Part shown: piece by piece, positions 57,895 through 64,000 of the stretch
Layout of the letters: every line of letters begins with the position of its first letter
Numbering within the stretch: the stretch's first letter is position 1
DNA from: Loxodes magnus
Lineage: Eukaryota; Ciliophora; Karyorelictea; Loxodida; Loxodidae
Reading direction: 5' to 3'
NCBI GenBank assembly: GCA_946699065.1
Contig: CAMPDV010001448.1
Span: 1-64,000 of the forward strand
DNA length: 64,000 nt
Notes under the pieces: model-generated
The model's database searches: none
Told to the model about the DNA's origin: nothing
Seen by the model: only the letters and a program-made list of their open reading frames with translations
Made by a program: the position numbers and the translations under genes

Positions 57895-60800
57895 TACATC
57901 TCTTAAACCTAGAATTGTAAAAATTTGATTTTAATTATAAATTAGATACAATTGCATAATTATTGTTAATTCTTTTTCTATGAAATTAAATTTATAAAAA
58001 TAATAAATATAAGATACGTAAATAAATTAAAAAAATATTACTATAATAATATTATTTTTCGTTTATAATTTGTAATCATAAATGAGTAAGTTTTATAAAA
58101 TTTAATAATCAAAAATTTATTTTTAGATTAAAAATATTTAAATAGTATTAAATTTTAAATAAGCAAGAATAATATTCAAATTTACTATAATTTATAATTT
58201 ATTTTATTAATACAAATTTATCAAAAGGTTTAATTTAATTTAATTTATTTATTATTCTTAAATAGCCTTTAAATCTTCTTTTAATAGAAAATGGTCCTAA
58301 TTTCACATTTTTTTAATTTATAGGCATATTTTAATCAATAAAATTAAAAAATAAATATGTTTTTAATTCAAAATTTTAATTTATTTTGCTACTTTACTTA
58401 ATATTTAAAGTTAGAATCTTTATATTGATATGTATCAAATTATTTTTAAAAACATTTAGTGGGATTTCATATTAAGTTTAGAAAAAGAATAAGAAAATAA
58501 ACAATTAAATAATTTTTTTATTTATTTATTCAAATATTGAATAGTTTCCGTTTAAGCAGAAGTTTAAGATTTGCGATTAGTAAAAAAATAAGTACTTTTA
58601 CCATAATAAACATCCATAATCGATGAAAAATAGTAAAAATAACCTATCTTCGAATAGTCTGATTATAAAAAAACTGAGACTTAGAGAATTTTTTAACATT
58701 TTTAACATTATTAAATTTTTATATTTTAAAATTGAAAATTTCTAAGAATAATTATTTTTGCTGAATTTCTTTATTTAAAAAGTCAATCGATGCTAGATTT
58801 GTAAAATTTTTAATTCTTTAATATTTATCTTTATCACAAATATTGTTAAATATAAAATTTTAAATTATAATTTTTTAATTTTTAAATTAATTAATTTATA
58901 CTTTATTTTTCTTTTAGTAATAATTTTAAATAATTTAATAGAAGTTGATAATATCAATTAAAAAATTAGTAAATTTTATATTCGTTTTTTATAGAAAAAA
59001 TTAATTTCTTAAGTTTTCCTTATCATTTTTAATTTAACTTTTAAAAATATTTTACTACATTTCTAAGGTTAAAATAGAGATTACATAATTTATTATATGT
59101 TTTATCTAAACATTAATAAAATATTTAAAATATTTATTTTTAATATCATTTAGAATTATATATTTTCTTAATATTTTCAAATTATATTTAATTAATGTTT
59201 TTGCATTTACTTTAGTTTTTTATAAAATATTAATAGATTTTATATAAATTATTTTAAATATTTATTAAACAAAAAGAAAAATATTAATTTTCCTTATTTT
59301 AATTTAAAATATTATTCTTAATAAGAAATGTAATCACAGTTTTATTAAATATTTTATCTAGAAGATAAGAAAATTTCTTATTAGTCTCTAATTAAACCTA
59401 TCTTTAACTAGTTAAAGTACTTAGAATATTTCCAAGTACAGTTAAAGTAAAAAGGAATTTTCTTTTAAGTTTTTATGAATTAGTATTACTAAATGAGTTA
59501 GTAAAGGAGTCTATATATTAAGCACTTGATTTAAAGATAAATAGAGGATTTTAGATAAATGAATAATTGACTCTATAGAAGATTTAAGCTAGGTTTTCTT
59601 TATTTAATTATATAAAAGAATAGTGTTTTCTCTTTACTATTTATTTTAGTATATATAATTACCTAAATGCTTTATAGAACTAGTATCATTAATACTTTAA
59701 ATTTAATATATTCTTATATTCACTAACATTTTTAAACTTAGATAAATTAAGATTAAATATTTTACAAAATGTACCTTTTTATCAGCTTTCCAAACAAAAG
59801 TTAATTACAAAAGATAGTTAATAAAAAGGAATATATAAATATAATTTAAATTTAGGAAAATTATAAATAATCTAAAAATCTAGCTCATTTTAATGTCTCA
59901 GCTTCAAATAATTCTATAACTATCTATATCATCTTTTTATGTTTTAATCTTTTGAAATAAGATTAATAAATGATGATGTGCTAAGCAAAACATGTAGAAT
60001 TGTTGATTAGGAACAGAAAGATATAGAATAATAGTAGACTAATAAAATGTATTAAGAGTAAATAATAATCTGTTAGATTAGTTTTAAATAATTATATTGG
60101 GTAATCTAATACTTATATTATCTCATGCTTATTACAAAGAAACATATTATGTTAAGTTTACTCTTTCTATTAATTCAGAAAATAATAATAGAATATATTA
60201 AAAATATTCTTTCTTTCTTAAAAAAGCTTATAATTTTCTTAATAGCAAACAAGTTATTTTAAGAAAGAGAGTATTAATAGTGGTAACTATGTTTTTTGGA
60301 TAAGTATAGAATAAAGTTTTTGTCTTTAAATAATCTAGAATAATTTAGGTATTATTAATTTAAAATGATAATTACAAAAATAACATAAATAATAAATATA
60401 ATATTAGTTTGCTATAAAAAGAGAAAGTTATCTAAATTTATTAATTATAACTAATCTAATATCTTTATTAATTAAAGAGAAAATTTAAATTAATAACTAA
60501 TAAAGCTAAAAGGATAAAATATTAAGTATTTAATAGACATAATTAAACATATTAAAGCTTATTTTAATAATAAAATTAAATATTACTATTTAATAATTGT
60601 AAGATATAATTAGTGATACACCATTTCTAGTTAGTTTAAATATTTATTTTCTACTACTTCTATTTATTACATTTATATTACCTATTTTACTTAGAATCAG
60701 AATTATAATAAATTATATTAGTTTATTATTATAAGAGAGGCCTTTATAAATAAAAAGTTTTAATGATAAAGTAGTAAGAAAGTGGATAATTAAAAGATTT

Positions 60801-61378
60801 TATCTTATAAATTCTAAAAATGCTTTGTTTTGAATAGATTGATATTTTTTAATATTTATTTATGCTAATTAATAAGAAACTTATTTTATTTCTTTAATTA
60901 GTAAAAAACTTAAATCAAATTTTTTTTGATTAAATGTAAGTCAAAAATAATAATTAATAACAATAGATTTAAAAAATGGTAATATTTTATTTATCATTTA
61001 AATTAGTTTACAAAGAAGTAAGGCTTTATTATTAAGAGTCTTTGATTTAAAGTACACATAAGTAGTAACTAATAAATGCATATTAAGGTTATTATAATAG
61101 GGGTATAATTCTTCGTTATAAAACTTTTGAAATAATAAATTATACTTTTATTTAAAAGTAAAAAGATATAAAATAATTAAAATTGTAAAAGCATGTACAC
61201 TATTAGTTTAATATCTCGTCTTTTTTTTAGATAAAAATAGAAAAATCAATGTTTTAGACGATATTTATAAATATGCTTAATAAATAATTTAAGTGCTTAA
61301 TTATATTTAAATTAAGTCAGTAAAATTAATTGAGTTATTTTAATTAAATATTTATTGAAGTAAGTTATAAAAATTAAA
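57895..61378 (+). repeat. Repeat U1 copy 3 and upstream flank of WD40 gene 5
   Basis: 57895-60080 matches U1 at 22875 and 41650; 60080-61378 matches the upstream flank of the other WD40 genes. AT-rich, with no supportable gene; the preceding 55670-56230 and 56852-57895 are likewise AT-rich tail of U0 without a gene. Confidence 0.75.
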
Positions 61379-62937
61379 ATGGAGAAAAAAGAAAAGCATT
61401 TTACTAAAATTATTTTTTTAAGAAAACTCTTAAGAGCGAGAAACCACATTCTAGGGAAAGTATCTCTACTTCATTTTAAGTATGAAATTCTGCCTAATTT
61501 ATGTTACTAAAAGTTAATAAATAAGATCAGTTATGACCAAAGTAAAGGTATTTTTTTAATATTTTTTAGACTAAGTCATTACTGGTCATATAATTGAAAT
61601 TAAAGAGGGTGGAAATGGGACCTGAGATGCACAAGGGACCTTCTGCAGGTTTAAAGGGACTTGCGATGAAGATGCAATCCCCCGTGCTGAGAAATAAGCC
61701 GCAGAAAGGCTTAAATACCTTCCCTCAGCAACTTATGCACTCCGTGGTGCATTCATCCTTGGACTTCCCAACTAAGAGACTCAATTACACCTCCTAATAA
61801 CTCAGACCGAGGTGCCGCCTTGGAGTGATCTCTCCACCTCTTAGGAGCTACCTAGGCAGATCGGCGGTTTCTGTCAGTTGAAGACGGACTGGATGGCGAT
61901 ATTCGCCTATAAAGCCGAGAAGTGGGTCCAGGCGAGACGATAGGAAAGTCCAAAAGACATACACAAGAAGAAAAGATTAGTGATGATGTGCACTTAACAC
62001 ACATCAGGTTGGCATCTATTAAGATAACAGTCCCTTCCTTAACACTTAATTTAAACTTTAAGTCATTACTGGTCACTCTTCGACTGTGATATCGATAGCC
62101 ATATCAAGTGACATGAATTGAATTGTATCAAGTTCATGAACTCCTGAATGCTCAATAAAGATCTGGAATTTCTAGACAGGTACTCTCCAAAGAACTATAA
62201 CAGGACATACTTCTGATGTTTGATCGGTAGTAATCTCTCCAGACTCTAGCTATATAGTATCAGGATCTGGTGATGAAACCATAAAGATCTGAAATTCATA
62301 GACTGGTTCTCTCATAAGAACTATAACGGGACATACTGATTACATTTAATCGGTAGTAATCTCCTATGACTCTAGCTATATTGTATCAGGATCTTATGAC
62401 ACTACTATAAAGATCTGAAATTTCCACAATGGTGATCTCATAAGAACTATAACAGGACATACTTCTACAGTTATCTCGGTAGTAATCTCCCCGGACTCTA
62501 AATATATTATATCGGGATCTGAAGATACAACTATAAAAATCTGGGATTTCTAGACAGGTCAGCTTGTGCGAACTCTTACTGGGCATTCAGGCTGAGTTTT
62601 ATCGGTGATAGTATCTAAGGATAATAGGTATATAATATCTGGTTCTTATGACAGTACTATTAAGATATGGGACTTCTCTTTTGGTTAGTGTATTCGTACT
62701 CTTTAAGGTCATAAAAGTGGTTTATGTAGTGTTCAGTTAAGTTTTAATTCAAGTGTTATCTTTTCTGGTTCTGATGATCATCTAATCAAGATATGGAACT
62801 TTGATAAGGGTAAGTGTATATAGACTTTATAAGGGCATATATATTTCATATATTCTATAGCATTGAGTGTTGATAATAGATGGTTGGTATCGGGAGGATG
62901 GGACAAGACGATAAGAAAGTGGAGGATTACGAGTTGA
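61379..62937 (+). CDS. WD40 gene 5: intact frame except for a 470-bp insertion in exon 2
   Basis: Exon 1 61379-61541, intron 61542-61569 (28 nt), exon 2 61570-62937 ending at TGA 62935-62937. Exon 2 is interrupted at 61589-62058. Removing the insertion plus one 17-bp target copy (487 bp) leaves exactly 881 bp, the exon 2 length of genes 3 and 4, and an open WD40 frame (ITGHSSTVISIAI) through seven blades. Variable residues include SSWTPECS in blade 1, GHTSDVWS, GSYDTT, GSDDHL, GGWDKT. With the insertion retained the protein would be about 60 normal residues followed by unrelated sequence. Confidence 0.8.
61589..62058 (+). mobile_element. 470-bp SINE-like insertion in WD40 gene 5
   Basis: GC-richer insertion between two copies of TAAGTCATTACTGGTCA (61572-61588 and 62059-62075). 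Other WD40 genes have the target once. Its head TATAATTGAAATTAAAGAGG followed by GTGGAAATGGGACCTGAGA resembles the heads of the 310-bp elements (AATTGAAAAGATGGTGGGA), so it looks like a longer relative. No inverted terminal repeats beyond chance. It could be an ordinary SINE insertion or, in a germline genome, an eliminated sequence. Confidence 0.8.
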
Positions 62938-63503
62938 GGAACTTGCTATTTGACTTAATTAAATTTTACGATTAAATATATAAGATATTGGTTAAGTATT
63001 TAAATGAATGTTTAATGTTAATAATTTTTTTAGTTTTATGAAGTGTTTGTTTTTTATATATTTATTTAAAATTTGTTATATTCTTAAATATTATTGGTTT
63101 AAAAAAAGAATATTATAAATTATAGAAATTAGTGAGGTATGTTGATTTAAAGTTGTAATGTTTAAAAATATTAAAAATAAAATTTTGTAAAAGAAGACGT
63201 ATAATAAGTTTAAGTTTAATTTTATTCTATAAAATTTAATAGATTTATTTTTAGAATTTGTAAAAATTTCAAGTTAAGTATAAATTTTAATTTTTTTTTT
63301 GAAGTAATTAAAATATTATTTATAAGGTTAAAATTAGTTTATAATTTTGATTATTAATTAAAAAATTTAATTAAATGTTTCATTTTATTTATATTATTAT
63401 TAATTATTTATTTTTTATGATTGATATTTATTATTATTTATTATTTATTATTATTTATTATTATTAATTATTTATTTATTATAATTTTAAAATATTAAAT
63501 TTT
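62938..63503. other. Downstream flank of WD40 gene 5
   Basis: AT-rich sequence shared with the same position after the other WD40 genes, plus TTAT/TATTA simple-sequence runs near 63400-63480. No gene seen. Confidence 0.6.
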
Positions 63504-63743
63504 ATGTTTAAAATTTTTCCTTTCCGATTGGGTGAAAATTTTTTTGATATTAAGTTTTTTATTTATCATTATCTTTCAGATTTAGAGCTTAAATTTCATG
63601 AAAATAAAAAATTTGTTTTTTTACTCAGCGTTTTACACTACCAAAGATTTTCGGCACGGAATAAATTTTTTGATTTCGGGATAAAAAAATCCTAAATAGG
63701 AATAAAATTTCAAGAAAAAATTCCAAATATTAAACATTTTTGA
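63504..63743 (+). CDS. Small repeated ORF, 79 residues, downstream of WD40 gene 5
   Basis: ATG 63504 to TGA 63741-63743, 80 codons, reading through one TAA as Gln. Core LKFHENKKFVFLLSVLHYQR, then FSARNKFFDFGIKK, ending FQEKIPNIKHF. The same core and ending occur at 27964-28179. Conservation of both ends and of the terminal TGA in two diverged copies suggests a real short gene that travels with the WD40 unit. Function unknown. Confidence 0.5.
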
Positions 63744-64000
63744 GAAAAAATAGGAAATAAAAAAAATTTTATATTAAATAGAATTTGGAAATATTTTTTA
63801 ATGAAATGGTATTTTGCAAAAATAAAAAACATTTTTAGGAACATTTTTTGATTTGAAGAATTTTGAACAAAATTTTTTTGTTTTTGATTTAAAAATATTT
63901 TTTTGATAAGGTTATTTATTTTTGAATGATAAATAAAATTATTGTTTATGCTTTGGAAAAAATAAAATTTTTAATTTTGAAATTCTTTTCGAGTAAATGA

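Noticed and set aside
61589..62058. DNA transposon (MITE) interpretation of the GC-rich insertions
   Set aside because: Ends are not inverted repeats beyond weak resemblance, target duplications are 14-17 bp and variable, and 3' ends are A-rich; this fits target-primed insertion better.
1..64000. Bacterial, organellar or viral origin; CRISPR arrays; telomeric repeats
   Set aside because: Short spliceosomal-type introns, LINEs and ciliate-type codon reassignment argue for a eukaryotic nuclear genome; no regularly spaced repeats or telomeric arrays were seen.

Overview
The window looks like nuclear DNA of a ciliate whose code reads all three standard stop codons as sense. It is extremely AT-rich. 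Under the standard code almost nothing is open, but with TAA and TAG read as Gln and TGA as Trp many regions become clear proteins: WD40 repeats, CCHC zinc knuckles, and the endonuclease and reverse transcriptase domains of a non-LTR retrotransposon. Aligned copies inside the window swap CAA with TAA and TGG with TGA at the same residue. Several complete frames nevertheless end at TGA exactly where the protein logic ends. This fits the karyorelictean code (TAA/TAG = Gln, TGA = Trp or stop; for example Loxodes). A Condylostoma-like code is not excluded. Introns are very short: 16, 22, 28, 31 and 49 nt are inferred because each removal restores a frame. Gene calls rest on reading by eye, using G enrichment at codon position 1, since stop-free frames alone prove nothing in this code.

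Layout. 800-4420: tRNA-like debris and four small genes, the last two convergent. 4425-13195: repeat unit A1 with WD40 gene 1, a SINE-like insertion, a remnant of a second non-LTR element and a 264-residue minus-strand gene. 15119-16550: ORFs with a CCHC knuckle and a coiled coil. 16818-21235: a divergent gene pair, then a GC-richer unknown coding block. 22875-34465: unit A2 with WD40 gene 2 (frameshifted). 34471-34790: a SINE-like copy exactly at an inversion junction. 34795-37571: inverted unit with WD40 gene 3. 37600-41756: a cluster of small unrecognised genes on both strands. 41650-47305: unit with WD40 gene 4. 47305-53725: a near-complete non-LTR retrotransposon. 53726-57895: degenerate second copy of the 19253-22870 block, carrying an inserted CCHC element. 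57895-64000: unit with WD40 gene 5, whose second exon is split by a 470-bp insertion.

The most interesting system is the five-member WD40 family. Each member encodes about 55 N-terminal residues, a 28-nt intron at one fixed place and a single seven-bladed propeller. Blades are nearly identical within and between copies except at a few surface positions that differ almost everywhere, mostly by amino-acid-changing codon differences. This resembles the hypervariable WD40 recognition repeats of fungal HET/NWD proteins, but without any NACHT domain. Four of the five reading frames are conserved in length (one only if its insertion is removed), although the DNA around them is full of decayed retroelements.
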